Origin: Protopterus annectens
Lineage: Eukaryota; Chordata; Ceratodontiformes; Protopteridae
Reading direction: 5' to 3'
NCBI RefSeq assembly: GCF_019279795.1
Contig: NC_056738.1
Location: forward strand, 401,937,311 to 402,001,310
DNA length: 64,000 nt
Position 1 is the first letter of the stretch, and each line of letters opens with the position of its first letter. The notes under the pieces are model-generated. The model worked only from the letters and a program-made list of their open reading frames with translations, was not told where the DNA came from and searched no databases. Below, one piece after another: positions 1 to 11,811 of this stretch. The position numbers were made by a program, and so were the translations under genes.

Positions 1-624
1 CAGCGTTTTTTGGATTTCTATCACTTATAATCTATCTAGTCATTCTCTGTCAAACATTACATAGCTCATTCAAATCCTGCCTTCTTTTAAAACCTCATTC
101 CTCTTCTGCTTGTATTGTTTCCACAATTCACATTTTTTTATGTTATTTGCTCCTACCCTTTTCTAAAGATCCCGATTCCAGTTGTTTTATCTCTATTACT
201 ATATTCACTACCTCTAGTACAGTTGGTTTAGAATATGATTTCCATTTTCTAGTAATTGTTTTTTGGCAGCTACCATAATTAGACTCAGCAAGGCATTACT
301 ATGTCTAGACAATTCCAATTCTGTATCATAGCTCAAAAACTAATTTCCTTAGTTACACCAATTTGCTCACTCAGTATCTGTGAAAGAGTAGTCTGCAGGG
401 AATCTTTAAAGTCTGCCAAATCATTACACTCCCAGAAAATATGTTCCCAATTACATCTTTCTTCCTCGTCACACCTCCAACATTTGCTGTCTACCTCAGG
501 AAAAATTCTACTTGGGGTATAAAAATACCTATATAAACACTTCCAAGCAAAGATCCTAAATATTCTAGACTTTGTTGCTTATTTGGGTGATGTACATATA
601 CCCCCCATTGTTTCTTTGTGAATT
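1..624 (-). mobile_element. L1-type LINE 3' end, left part
   Basis: Reading the minus strand gives the C-terminal end of an L1-type ORF2 followed by its 3' UTR. The zinc-knuckle-like segment has CWRC followed by a His and then FWEC, near 400-490. The same sequence recurs on the plus strand at 33,880-34,668 and 40,000-41,300 and on the minus strand at 37,080-37,540, so it is a repeat family. The element is 5'-truncated and is interrupted at 624 by an L2-like LINE, after which L1 homology resumes at 1405. The RT core is not present. The L1 family call rests on resemblance of the C-terminal knuckle and of the related copy at 39.1 kb. Confidence 0.75.
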
Positions 625-1404
625 TTTATTTATTTATTTATTTGCAGTTGTTTAACCAGGATAGTCCATTGGGCCTGAAGAACCCATTTTCAATGGAGTC
701 CCGGGAAGAAAAGCTCCTCATACAGATTACACAAAGGTTAATATACACACACATAGATTGCATGAAGATTACAGAGGTAAACAAACTAAGATTAATATAC
801 ACACATAGATTGCATGAATATTACATAGGTAAAACAGACTGATCAAAAGTATTTCAATCAAAGTTAATGTCAAAAGTATAATTTTTTTTCTTCTTTAGTA
901 GGATTGAGGATAGGTAGTTAGATGCAGTAGGGTAAGGAATTGCTAGATACTAGTAAGGAGTTGTATAATAGAAGCAAGTAAGAATTTGTTACCTGGGATG
1001 TGAGAGAAGGAAGGGAAAGAGTGTTGAAGTAAAGTGTAGGTTATGAGGGTTGGGAGCAGGAACATTCCCATGTGGAAGTTAGATGAGAGTGGAGTGATTT
1101 TTTTAAAGGATGGGAGGCTAGTAATGGTACGAATGGAGGGGGGAAGGGAGTTCCATAAGCGTGCTAGAGAGTGTGACAGGAGGTATTGTTCTGGGGGGTG
1201 AAGGGGTCTGTAAACTTCTATAAGGTTTTGATTGTTTGATCTGAGAAGTCTTTGTGTGTGGTGCATTTTAAAGGTAGTGGAGAGGGAGGGACAGAGGGAT
1301 GGCTGGAAAATGAGTTTATGAGCATAGATGAGCTGAGTGTAGGAAAGCTAGTTTGGTAGCTCTAGCCAGTTTCGTTTGTGGAGAGATTCACAGTAATGGG
1401 TTGA
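625..1404 (-). mobile_element. L2-like LINE 3' end inserted in L1
   Basis: The minus strand carries the last part of a LINE ORF2: 943-1266 contains LARLWNSLPPSIR, the tryptophan-containing C-terminal motif of many CR1/L2-group reverse transcriptases. A short 3' UTR follows, ending in an (AAAT)n-type tail seen on the plus strand as TTTATTTATTTA. The same 3' tail occurs at the end of the LINE at 34.85-37.07 kb. It interrupts L1 sequence and is bracketed by the hexamer TGAATT at 619-624 and 1405-1410, a plausible target-site duplication. It is 5'-truncated and non-functional. Confidence 0.7.
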
Positions 1405-1650
1405 TGAATTGCTTATCCAATCTTTCTTCCCAATCCCATTTAACCTTCTCTGACTGATTCTTATAGCTATCATGCAATATTTTTTATGCTGTACTAATTA
1501 TTCCATTTTTAACAGCAGCTTCTGTTCTAGATTCTACTAAAAACTCTACCAGTGCTGGTCTTTTTCTTAGGATCCACTACTTCTTTCTCTTTACCTATAC
1601 TCTAATATCAATCCTTGATAGGGAAGGCAACCAATCCTGCTCCATCCTTG
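1405..1650 (-). mobile_element. L1-type LINE 3' fragment, right part
   Basis: This continues the L1 copy at 1-624 beyond the L2-like insertion. On the minus strand it matches the plus-strand L1 at about 39,860-40,090, including the stretch around CCAGTACTGGTAGAG and CCCTATCAAGGATTGAT. Homology fades near 1650. The short ORFs here (for example 1608-1850 on the minus strand) show no recognisable domain. Confidence 0.65.
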
Positions 1651-2030
1651 GCAGATAGGAGAATTATTTTATTGTTTTGTGCTTCAGTTAACTGTTTAGT
1701 GTGCTTCTGCTTTATTTTTACTTTATTTGCTGATTTTTCCTTTAACTCATTCACTCTGGAGCAGCTCAGAAAAAACTGCCTGCTTAATTCCACCATAGGA
1801 AGAACAGTGCAGCCTGAGCTCATTTTCATAAAATCCATTTGTAATACCATACAGAAAACAAATGTTCATAACTCTAAGAGCTATACTAAAAATGTAAATG
1901 TGAAAGTTGTTCAGGAGACACTTACCTTTCCAACAGTGTAAACGATAGTGCTTATCAAAGTCATTATTAAATATTTGGGAAGGAATGCTGATGATATGCT
2001 TATTTTTTTACATTTTTTGGAAAAACAAAG
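1651..2030. other. No recognised feature
   Basis: AT-rich sequence. Overlapping short ORFs on both strands have no motif that I recognise, and I see no repeat relationship to the rest of the window. Confidence 0.4.
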
Positions 2031-3120
2031 CACAGTATCTTGGTCAATGTATCATGTAGACCCATACCATTTGTATTTGTTTGTATGAATGTCAGCTTTA
2101 AAATGATACCTTAACCACTAATATGTGATGCTCTTTTATGGAGATATTCACAGAAATATGAATATATTTCTCATAATTGATAAATAAAGCATAATATCTC
2201 ATCACCTGTAATGGACAGAGGCTACATGTCAGTGTAGAAATTGTGTGTCTCAATGTCAGTTTCAAAATGATGCATCATTTGTGTCATTACCATGCTCCCT
2301 TGCAAAGATATGGGCATAATAATGAGATGTATTGGAAATGTATACTTTTCATAATCCTACAAGACTAACACTGTGATACCTGTACATGTGTACAGTGCAC
2401 AGACACAGTTATTTTACCATGTTGCAAGGAGTAACACTGTCTTCAAAATGAGGTACTACTTGGTACACTGACATGTTCCATTGCAAAGTTATTTACCAAA
2501 ATATGAAAACAAAATAATAATTTCCATAACCAGTCCTAAACAAACTTTGATATCTATACAGGTGTACAACATACAGGCACAGTTCTTTTACCATGTTGCA
2601 ACAATTAATACCGTCTTCAAAATGAGGTGTTACTTAGCACATTCAGATGGTCCCTTGCAAAGTTTTGTACCAAAATATGAAAAAAAAATCATAATTTCCA
2701 TAACCTAAATCCAAAACAAATTTTGATATCTGTACATGTGCACAACATACAGGCACAGTTCCTTTTACCATGTTGCAACTATCAATACTGTCTTCAAAAT
2801 GAGGTATTAGCTCATTCAAAAGCTCCCTTGCAAAAGTTATTTACCAAAATATGAAAAAAAATCATAATTTCCATAACCTAAGCCTGAAACAAACTATCTG
2901 TACATGTGTACAACATATGGGCACAGTTATTTTACCAGTTTGGAATTATCAGTACTGTTTTCAAAATGAGGCATTACTTACCACATTCCATACTGCAAAG
3001 TTATTTACCAAAATATGTAAAAAAAATCATAATTTCCATAACCTAAGTCCTAGACAAACTGACATCTGTACCTGTGTACAGCATTCAGACCCAGTTGTTT
3101 TACCATGTAGACAGACATCA
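2031..3120 (+). repeat. Decayed satellite array, ~165-190 bp monomers
   Basis: Successive monomers carry the same blocks in the same order: a pyrimidine-rich block ending TTTTACCATGTTGCAA, then TGTCTTCAAAATGAGG, then CCCTTGCAAAGTTATTTACC, then AATTTCCATAACC. The AATTTCCATAACC block falls near 2510, 2699, 2873 and 3038, giving periods of roughly 165-190 bp. Two more diverged monomers precede these from about 2030, and a further remnant lies at 3525-3640. Short ORFs inside the array exist only because the monomers lack stops in one frame. Confidence 0.85.
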
Positions 3121-3687
3121 TTGAAAATATACACATTCTTGGTGTAGCCAACATACTGCTGAATGGGTACATGTAAAGATAAAAAGCAAGGTAAGGACCG
3201 CCACTCCACTAATGAGCCCAGGAAAGGTATGGGACTTCAGTGGCATGCAAGGCCATCTGATCTGTCTGATACCTGTGCTGGCTACCCACTCAGACAGCTG
3301 ATACCACTACAGTCTCACAACATCCTTCAGTGCCAGCAGTCTGCCTTACCTATGCCTTCTCTCTCTACATGTGTCCATTTAGCAATGGACCTAAGGGATC
3401 AAGTTATGCATTACTAAGCCCTTCCTGTCAGCTAAACTCTACACATGCCTGATAAAAGAAGAATAAAAAAGACGTACTGCAGAATGGTTACTGACATATT
3501 CGATTGCACGTGATAGCACTCTCATGAAACAGTACTTTCTCAACATCTTCACCAGCTCCTTACCACAGTTATTTGCCAAACTCAGAAAAAAATCATATTT
3601 TACAACACACAATTCATAATAGAGTTTTACTTACCGTACTGGTCGTCTTGGTCATGAGTGTTTTCCATTCTGCTCACAAGCTGCATG
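3121..3687. other. Spacer with one satellite remnant
   Basis: No gene is recognisable. The segment at 3525-3640 resembles a diverged monomer of the preceding satellite. The ORF at 3163-3417 has no known motif. Confidence 0.4.
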
Positions 3688-4259
3688 TTACCAATCTTGC
3701 ATAGCTCTCCTCAGGCCATTGTGGAGGTCAGTCAAGAACAACGCAATGCCCTCCTCAGTTAGATGAATGCCATCCCTTCTGAACAGGTGAACATCTTCTG
3801 CGATGATACTGTCATGGTGGATTGTAGATACACCGACCCTGTGCATCAAGCCATGCATGAACCTATTCTGTAAACATCTGACCTTGTGCGCTGCCTATTG
3901 ACTGTTTGCTCTTTTCTATATCTGGCGAGGAATTATGTTAGACCACGCAAAATGACAACATGGCCAACTCGACTGATTTGAAACCGTAGCCTTCCGAGTG
4001 GTTGACTGATGACATCATTCCCTCCAATGTGCAGCACAAGGATGTCAGGCTCAGGGTAGATGGAACACTTCTCTTCCAACTGCAGTACTCCATTCCAATG
4101 CATACCTCTTCTTGCAATCCAGTATACCTTCACACTGCATGTGGGGAAGCTCAAGTTGTAGTGGTTTTCAGTTATGGAGGCATGGCTGGCAGCCCAGTGA
4201 ATCTAGGAATGGCCACATACCCACACTCTCACTTGTCGTTCTACTGCTCGTGAAGCCAT
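3688..4259 (-). pseudogene. SGNH-hydrolase-like ORF, probably of a retroelement
   Basis: Translated on the minus strand from the Met codon at 4257-4259, it begins with basic residues and then VWVCGHS (block I, with GHS where GDS is usual). Next come a Trp-rich segment, ILVLHIGGNDV (block III, about 4005-4040) and finally DGIHLTEEGIALF (block V, Asp-x-x-His, about 3740-3775), ending LRRAMQDW and a TAA at 3688-3690. These are the signature blocks of SGNH (GDSL-type) lipases/esterases. An in-frame stop just after block I and at least one frameshift in the middle break it. Such SGNH ORFs occur in some DIRS/Ngaro-type retroelements and in CR1 ORF1. This one differs strongly from the CR1 esterase elsewhere in the window, so a separate mobile element is likely, but the family is not settled. 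Confidence 0.7.
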
Positions 4260-5111
4260 GTCAGTATCAGGAGGAGGAAGTATCTGCACTGGAAAGAAAA
4301 TGCAAACAAATTACTACTAATGTTAGACAGATGTATTGGAAGACTACATATATATGTATATCATAGGCATTTACCTGGTTAGACCATACAGATCTTCACT
4401 CCTATCCACAGGGGTATTATTCTTTTCATAAGGTACATAAGTGGTACTGATGATGCAGACATACATACCTACCACCCTTGACAACACTAAATGACACAAT
4501 GAGTGAAGCTGCAGAGGTACATATCTACCATTCCCGAAAACAACAAATTACACACAGTGATTGATAAGGGGGCACACCTGAACAATACAACAGTATACAA
4601 CATTCTGATGTTATATACCTGCAGAGACACTGGAAAAGCAACACACCAGAAAACTATATAGTGACTGTGTGATACAGAAAATTTATACATGATACAATGT
4701 TCATTTGCAGTATTTCACAAGTATATGAAGCATATAACCACCATGGGGACTTTACTGTGTCTAAAATTGTTAAAATGAAACAAAGAAACTGGTGTGGGTG
4801 GGGGCTGGCTTGAATTACTCCAGTAGGCAATGACCCAAATCTGGCTTGTGCATTCATAAATGTGTTAACGACTTCTACTTATGTGAATAACAGTGACAGC
4901 TGCTGACAGCTTTACCAGAAAGGTGGTAATGACTCAGGGCTATTCTGTAAGTGCTCTTATTGTTAATGTGATAATGACCTGCATTTCATTACTGCAAATG
5001 TATGCATGCTCAGACACAGGTGATAATTGCTGCACATAACCTATTCAGTATGCATTCATTATATTACCTTGTGCAGCTGTTATGTAACACAGACTCATCA
5101 TCTGTATATAT
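4260..5111. other. No recognised feature
   Basis: AT-rich sequence with scattered short ORFs and no domain, tail or repeat structure that I can assign. It may include outer parts of the element carrying the SGNH ORF. Confidence 0.35.
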
Positions 5112-5285
5112 TACAGAGCCCTTCCTCCCACCTAAATTCCACACATGACTGCCAAAGCCAGGAAGAATGTACAAAATATATGGTAGCTCCATGCTGGTAG
5201 TAGTCTGCAAGTAATAACTTTTATCTCACTCAGGCAACTACTGAGTATAATCACAAATTGAACAATACAAGCAGAAGTGATTTCT
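5112..5285 (+). repeat. Dispersed repeat, copy 1 (second at 18,666)
   Basis: This segment is closely similar, in the same orientation, to 18,666-18,822. Shared blocks include CCACACATGACTG, AAGCCAGGAA and GCATGCTGGTAGTAGTC-like sequence, followed by CAAGTAATAAC and CTCACTCAGGCA. No coding capacity. It is probably part of an unclassified mobile element. Confidence 0.65.
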
Positions 5286-5384
5286 TGCCTGCTTACTTTA
5301 CATTATAATATTAATTAGTCACTGGTGTATCTGATGTCTTATATACTGGCATATTACACTGTAATTACATTTTTGTGTTCATAG

Positions 5385-5990
5385 GTTGGTACTAGGCTAT
5401 CGGCACTAGGGCCTATACAAACCTAGCCATAACAATTCGCTGGCTATTTCTTCCCACAATATTTATTTCCCTGGACCCCTGTCTAGCAGGGTGACTGACA
5501 TGATCCCCCGGGGTGAATTTTCTATCTCCCATCCAATCGTCAAGGTTCCTCTTGAAGAGGGCCAAAGAGGCACTCTGCTTGACATGTATGGGCAGTCTAT
5601 TCCAGAGTCTGGGGAGTCTCTGAGTCAGGAACCTATCCCTCCAGCATGTTTTGTTCATTGTGATGACAAGGTTTAGATCCTTGGAGCGTGTGGCTCTGAC
5701 AGATTGGGATTTCTTTAAGTGTAGCATGTCCAACACCTCTGGGTTTGACATGGCCTTGTATGAGATAAGCAGAGATCACCTCTGAGTAGACGATATGCAA
5801 CAGAGTATAGCTGGAGTTTTTTTTAGACAGTCATCATAGGGCATCTGCTTTAGGCCTGTGATTCTTTTAGTGAGGTATTTCTGCAGCCTTTGCAGTTGTT
5901 GTAGATGTCTTCAGAGATGCTTACCAAATGGAGCATTGCATTCTATAATGGGTCTAATGAGGGATGAGTACAGTGGGACAATGACCTCCT
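5385..5990 (-). mobile_element. CR1 LINE 3' end, inverted partner 1
   Basis: The minus strand encodes the C-terminus of CR1 ORF2 (5413-5751, with RLWNRLPIHVK and SLALFKRNLDDWMG) and then the CR1 3' UTR ending at about 5385 with the AGGTTCATAG-type terminus (plus-strand sense). Upstream it starts within ORF2 (VIVPLYSSLIRP), so it is 5'-truncated. It abuts a plus-strand copy of the same 3' end at 5996, making a large imperfect palindrome. Confidence 0.85.
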
Positions 5991-5995
5991 TTTTT

Positions 5996-6525
5996 CTGCA
6001 ACAGCTAGAAAGGCCTCAAAAATACCTCACAGAGGATTACGGGACTCAAACAATTGCCCTACACAGACCACCTCAAAAAACTGCAGCTCTGCTCAGTAGC
6101 ATATCGCCTACTTCGAGGTGATCTCTGCCTAACATACAAAGCTATGTCTAACCCAGAACTGTTAGACATGCTACACTTAAAGAAACCCCAATCCCTCAGA
6201 GCCACTCGCTCTAGAGATCTAAACCTCGTCACCACAATTAACAGAACATGCTGGAGGGACAGATTCCTGTCCCAGAGACTTCCAATGCTCTGGAACAGGC
6301 TACCTATCTATGTCAAGCAGAGCTCTTCACTGGCACTCTTCAAGAAGAACCTTGATGAGTGGATGGGTAATAGGAAATTCACCCTGGGAATTACTTCAGT
6401 GGCCCTGCTTGACAGAGGCGCAGGTAAATAGCATCCTTAGGTGGCGAAAGCCAGGGAACCTTGCTGGCTAGGATTACTTAGGCCCTAGGGCCGATAGCCT
6501 AGTACCTACCTATGAACCTATAAGT
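5996..6525 (+). mobile_element. CR1 LINE 3' end, inverted partner 2
   Basis: Plus-strand CR1 ORF2 C-terminus (6054-6431, with MLWNRLPIYVKQSSSLALF) followed by the 3' UTR with GATAGCCTAGTACCTACC and the CTATGAAC-type terminus. It is 5'-truncated. A frameshift separates the first ~25 codons from the rest. Confidence 0.85.
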
Positions 6526-6559
6526 AATGTAACCATATGTAATTTGCAGACTTAATTTC

Positions 6560-6985
6560 TGTGTTTCCCCAGTAATCCCTCCATTTGCTTGCATTGTGTA
6601 TGCACAAGCACCAAATGACACAAACTATTTTGCCCAGCAGTCACTTCAGCAGTCAGACCATGTATGCACAAGCACTTCCTTGATACACAATGAATTATTT
6701 CCCCAAGCAACATCCTCATTAGTATGTCCAGGGATACATGCATCTAAATGAAACGTTTCCCCAAACAACTCTTCAGTAACATTTCCTAGTATGTGCAACC
6801 AGCAGCATGAACACTTCACCCAAGCAAACCCTTCAGTAGAATGTTGAGGTATGCACAATCACCAAAATTAAACACTTCCCAAAATAAAACTTCAGTAACA
6901 TTTCCAAGTATGTACAACCACCAAAATGAAGCATTCACCCAAGCGACCCCTTCAGTATAATGTATACACAAGCACCACTTTTAAT
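6560..6985 (+). repeat. Imperfect ~67-bp minisatellite
   Basis: Repeated, diverged units follow the order GTATGCACAAGCACCAAA, then an ATGAAACATTCACCCAAGC-like block, then CCCTTCAGTAGAATGT. About six units are visible. The same unit reappears singly at about 18,893-18,985, 19,305-19,385 and 20,180-20,265, which shows it belongs to a dispersed repeat. ORFs on the minus strand here are by-products of the array. Confidence 0.7.
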
Positions 6986-7313
6986 CATAGATCACACGTG
7001 AGCTGCAGCCTTCCTGTGTCCTGACAGAGTGCTCTTCAAACTATCTAGAGATATACAGAGCTAAGTATATTTTTCTGGCACTTCAGAGTTGTGTACTGTT
7101 AATTGTTGTTCGACTAATTTTATATCATTGCTGGCTGACTTCAGAGTTGTGCACTGTTATATTTGCTTCACTGTATAGTTTTTCAGATCACTGCTGAATA
7201 TGTTTTCTTCCCCTCCCCTATTTCTCTGTGTCTTAAGTTGGTATAACTGGTTTTACATTCTGTGTGTTATCTGACTATCTCAAGGATTACTTGCATAAAA
7301 TTAGACCCTCTTA
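6986..7313 (+). repeat. CR1-A 5' UTR repeat unit, copy 1
   Basis: The segment beginning CCTTCCTGTGTCCTGACAG and running through TATATTTTTCTGGCAC, TTATATCATTGCTGGCTGA and TAGTTTTTCAGATCA is repeated with roughly 90% similarity at 12,306-12,520. The two copies were adjacent before the L1 at 7314-12,276 inserted between them. Position upstream of a CR1 ORF1 suggests a tandemly duplicated 5' UTR or promoter unit. Confidence 0.65.
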
Positions 7314-7733
7314 CAAGGTACAAAAACATTTTCCTTTTTTTTCCCCTGTTTGTCCAGTAGATGGCACTGGTTAATTAATAATATGAGTTCACAATGATTG
7401 CTTGTATGGTTTTCAATACATTTTAAAGAACCACAGTTAGTTGCTGTTAGCAAGAATAATGCAAATGTTGAATTTTTAAAATGATGCCTTCTTTAAATAT
7501 ATATATATTGTACTTGGTTTTTGAAAATATTGTTTTGTTAACTATTTAATAACTCTTGAAATGTTAAGAATTATAATATGTTGTTACTACAAAACTTTTT
7601 ATAAAAGCTACTTTTCCTTTTCTCTCTATATAATATCTAAGGGTACAATTAATATAATATTTTAAGAAGTCTGAAAATGAATATGCAGTTTATAAATAGT
7701 AAAAAGAGCGGGATGGGCACAGTCTGTTAGCTG

Positions 7734-8954
7734 ATGACTGTTTGCATTTGGAACAGTATGGGTATTATTGACATCCCTGTGATATATAGCTACTCCTTGT
7801 TGTTAAAAATAATAGTTTATTTTAGCTTCTTAACTCATGCACATTTACAAATACAGAGGGATGGGTGGTTAGGCACCTATTTACAGTTTAGGAGTATAGA
7901 AGTCACAACATTTATTCTCAAGATAAATACACTAACAGAAAAAGTTTATAACTGTATTTTTGTGTATCAACTAATGAGAAACTTCAACAATATTAATAAA
8001 AAAATGATAACCATAGACTCTTGGAGTGTTAAAGGGATGGTAGATAAAAAGAAAAGAAATTTAATCATGCACCTCACATACCAAACTAAGGCTGATATAA
8101 CTTTTTTGCAAGAAACTCACTTAGATGACCAACTTTGGGTTAGGGAAAGGAAAAGAAAATGGGTTAAAACAATAGTTGCTGCAAATTATAGTTCTTTGCC
8201 CAGGGGAGTGGCCATTATAGTAAATAAATCCTTCCAAGGAGAGATTACTTCCTATGAAGCTGACTCAAAGGGAACATGGGTATTATTTACTACTGAATAT
8301 CATACTTTAAACAAACCATTACTCTTTCTTAATATATATAGCCCCTGCTCAAATCAACATCTCTTCATTTATGAAATCTTTAATATATTAGCCAAATACC
8401 CAAATCATCTGTTTATTGTAGGTGAGGACTGGAATGCTTTATTAAATCTAGATAAGGATAGATCGCATAATAAAAATAGACAGTCACAATCTACCACTAC
8501 AGCACTTGAAGAATTACAAAATACATTTGAACTAGTTGACCCTTATGTTAAATTTCAATATGATAAAACAATATCAAGATTTACTTTATTTTCAGCCACT
8601 CATAAAACTTGGTCCAGGATAGATGCTTTTCTAATTTCCCTTGCTTTCCTTTCTAACAAATTAAATTATGCTGCATCACCTAGAACTCTTTCAGATCATT
8701 CCAAAATTAGACTTTTAATAAACTTTCAAGCTCATAAACAAAATATTTCCTATTTCAATACTTGGACGTTAAATCCTAAAATTATACAAAACCAAGAAAC
8801 TACACAAGAAATTCAAAATGTGCTAGCCCACCTTCAAAATAATTTTATATCTGATCAAATTCAATATGACATACAATGGGCGGCTACCAAGGCTTTCATC
8901 AGGGGTATTATTATTCAAAAATCTGCATGGCTCAAAAAAGTACAACAATCTTAA
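7734..8954 (+). pseudogene. L1 ORF2 part 1: AP endonuclease
   Basis: Residues ~90-320 of this open frame form an APE-type endonuclease that nicks target DNA for target-primed reverse transcription. Visible blocks are LQETH (125-129, metal-binding Glu), RGVAI (147-151), NIYSPC (190-195), GEDWNA (220-225, retaining the Asp and Asn of the usual GDFN), SRIDAFLIS (284-292) and SDHSKI (310-315, catalytic Asp-His). The first ~80 residues lack homology, so the real start is probably near Met91 (about 8004). The frame ends at a TAA at 8952-8954, followed by an in-frame TGA at 8958; the reverse transcriptase continues in the same frame. So these are nonsense mutations rather than a gene boundary. Confidence 0.85.
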
Positions 8955-8966
8955 GAATGAACTAGA

Positions 8967-10991
8967 GTGTCAAACACTGCTGAACTAGAACTTCAGGAAA
9001 AATATTCTAAAGAACTTGAGGAAAAAATAATTGATTGGCAAAAACAATTACACAAACACTATTTAGAAAATATCTCCTTCTTAGAATTAAGGTCAATATA
9101 TCAATATTCAGAATGGGCTCAAGCACCATCAAAATTCCTAGCTAGACTAATTAACATAAAAAGTGGACCTCCTAGGATCAAAGAAATAAAATATGAAGGA
9201 CAGGTGAAATATAAAGATCAAGATATAGTGGATGCTTTTGAAGATATTTATAAGAAATTATACAATATACCCTTATCATCATCTATAGACAGATTTGATG
9301 ATTTTATACATAATATAAACTTTCCACAAATTACAGAAGATCAAAGGAAACTCTTAAAATCACTGTTACATTTAAGAGAGATAAAAGCTGAAATAAACAA
9401 ACTAAAATTAAGTAAATCCCCTGTGCCTGATGGATACACATCGGATTTTTATAAGTTATTCATGGAACCGATCTCCAAAGTGTTATTAAAAGTTTTCAAC
9501 TATATAATACAATATGGTATAACAGACAAATACTTAAATAACTCCAAGACAGTGTTGATTCCTAAATTGCATTCTGACCCAACAGATCCAGCAAATTATA
9601 GACCAATAGCCCTCAACACTGATCTTATGATATTAGCCCATGTTATAGCAAATAGACTTAAGAATATACTCCCCTCTATTATTTCCCAACAACAAATGGG
9701 CTTTATGACAAACAGGCAAACAAGTGACAACACCCTCCTTTTAGATACCATTGTAAGACTACTTAATAGGGATAAATGCCCCAGATATGCCCTTACAGTA
9801 GATGCAACTAAAGCTTTTGATAGAGTAAACTTACACTTTCTCTTTAATATACTGCCTTTATATGGTTTTCCTCAAGAATTTATTAAAATGATCCAGGTTC
9901 TGTATCAGAAAGCTTCTACCACTATACAGGTAAATAAACTTATAACTAACCCTATACTCTTATCCAATGGTACAAGACAAGGATGTCCTCTTTCGCCATA
10001 CCTATTTAATCTTTATCTAGAACCCCTCCTTCTGTTTATTTCACAAAAAAACGTTCATCATATTCCCAGAATCCACAATACAAATCTTATATACTCGGCC
10101 TTTGCGGATGACTTAAATATATACTTCCAACTCCCCACTACTGACCTCCCAAAAATACCTAAAGTTATTGATGAGTTCTCGATAGTTTCAAATTATAATT
10201 TAAATTTAAACAAGTCACACATATTTCCCCTCAGTCCTATAGGGCATAAAGAATTGTACTTTCCTATGAGTGAGATCAAAATAAACTACCAGATAAAATA
10301 TCTAGGAATATTATTTACTTCAGACTTCAAAGATATTATAAACAATAACCTACTAACTACATGGACTAGTATTCAAAACGATATGGATAGATGGAAGAGC
10401 ATTAATATGTCTCTACTGTCAAAAGATAGTGTCAAAATGAATTTTCTACCAAGAATACTCTTTCAATTAAATGCTACCTTTTCAAATATTCCCCAAAACT
10501 TCTTCCTTGCCATGGAAAAAGCTATATCAAGATTCTTATGGTATCCCAAATCTACCAGAATTAAATATGCAAAACTTGTACTCACCAAAGATAAGGGAGG
10601 ATTGGGGTTACCTGATTTTAAGCTTTACTATAGTATAATTACTGTATACAGATTAATACAAATAATAAACTATGACTCATATATAAATACTTGGACACCC
10701 CAGTGGACCAAAATCTGGTATGAACAGTTGAAATCCCTTGGCTGTAATATCAAATCCTTACCATTCTTGAATTTAAACCAGGCTAGCATATACACGAAGA
10801 ATTTACACTCATTTATTAAAAACATGATTCTTACAACACAGAAACTATTTAAATCATTGCAATTAGCTGACACTTTTGCCCTTATACAACCATTACACCT
10901 AAATCCTAATTTACTAATAAATAATAAACCAGTAAATCTAACAAACTACCCCCTGATAAAAGACTACACAATATGGGATATATACCAATGA
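8967..10991 (+). pseudogene. L1 ORF2 part 2: reverse transcriptase
   Basis: Same frame as the endonuclease. Residues ~1-150 form a linker. The RT core then follows: NYRPIAL (210-216), VDATKAFDRV (268-277, motif A Asp), NGTRQGCPLSPYLF (334-347, motif B) and AFADD (388-392, catalytic Asp pair intact). The L1-typical GGLGLPDFKLYY lies near residue 550. It ends at a TGA at 10,989-10,991, but the frame continues beyond it. All RT catalytic residues are present, so loss of function comes only from the stops. The initiation codon shown is arbitrary because the segment is an interior part of ORF2. Confidence 0.88.
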
Positions 10992-11811
10992 AAAGACTCT
11001 AACACAGGGCAAATGAGACTTGAACTCAAACTTCCTATGAAATATAGTATTATCCTTAACCAACTTCATCATCTTATAAATGCTAAATTCTCACAAATAC
11101 ACACTGACTTACAGAACATAGATTTAGTTAAATTAATACTTGAAAATCTTGTAATTAAAAGGAAAACAATTTCTAAGACTTATAAAATTGTAATGAGTGC
11201 AAAACATCAGAATTCTTTATTATTTTTAAACTACTGACAAACGAAAAATCAATCACTGACTGAAGAAAATAAGAAACTAGCCATTGAAAATACAATCAAA
11301 TTCCTTCCTTCCTTCCAAGAAGCTGTTATATACACAAATTATGGTAAATAATCTATATTGTACCTTATCTAAATTAAATAAATTCAATCCTAACTTTTTG
11401 CCTATATGTCCCCATTGTCCGGATCAAACAGCTGATATTATGTCATGTGGAACTGTACTAAGATACACAACTTATGGTGTTCCTTGAGAGTAAGATTAGA
11501 GAAGATGGGATATGAAAAATCAACCCTTACTTGGGAGACAACTATATTGTACATTAATATCAATCAACTCTCAAAAATATTAAAACATGTCTTTATTACA
11601 ATGTGTGCCCTTATTAAATTATTTATTACAAATAATTGGAATGTCATGTCACCAATTACATGGGAAAATTTTAGCAATCTTGCTATCAAATATATCTCAT
11701 CTCACAAATTAATTTATTCAAAAACAAAAAACAAATACTATTACCAAAAATATTGGGGTTACTTGCTAGATATAATTCTTGACAAATAAAATTTGCCTAC
11801 AAATTGTCATG
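10992..11811 (+). pseudogene. L1 ORF2 part 3: C-terminal domain
   Basis: The ORF2 frame continues at 10,992-11,237 to a stop, then shifts. 11,284-11,487 contains a Cys/His cluster (CPHCPD), where L1 proteins usually have a CxxC-type knuckle, and 11,445-11,789 continues with a Trp-rich tail ending YYQKYWGYLLDIILDK. At least one frameshift lies between 11,237 and 11,284 and another near 11,450. Confidence 0.7.

Noticed and set aside
2481-3147. ORFs with repeating peptides
   Set aside because: Products of the satellite monomers, which lack stops in one frame; no start context or domain.
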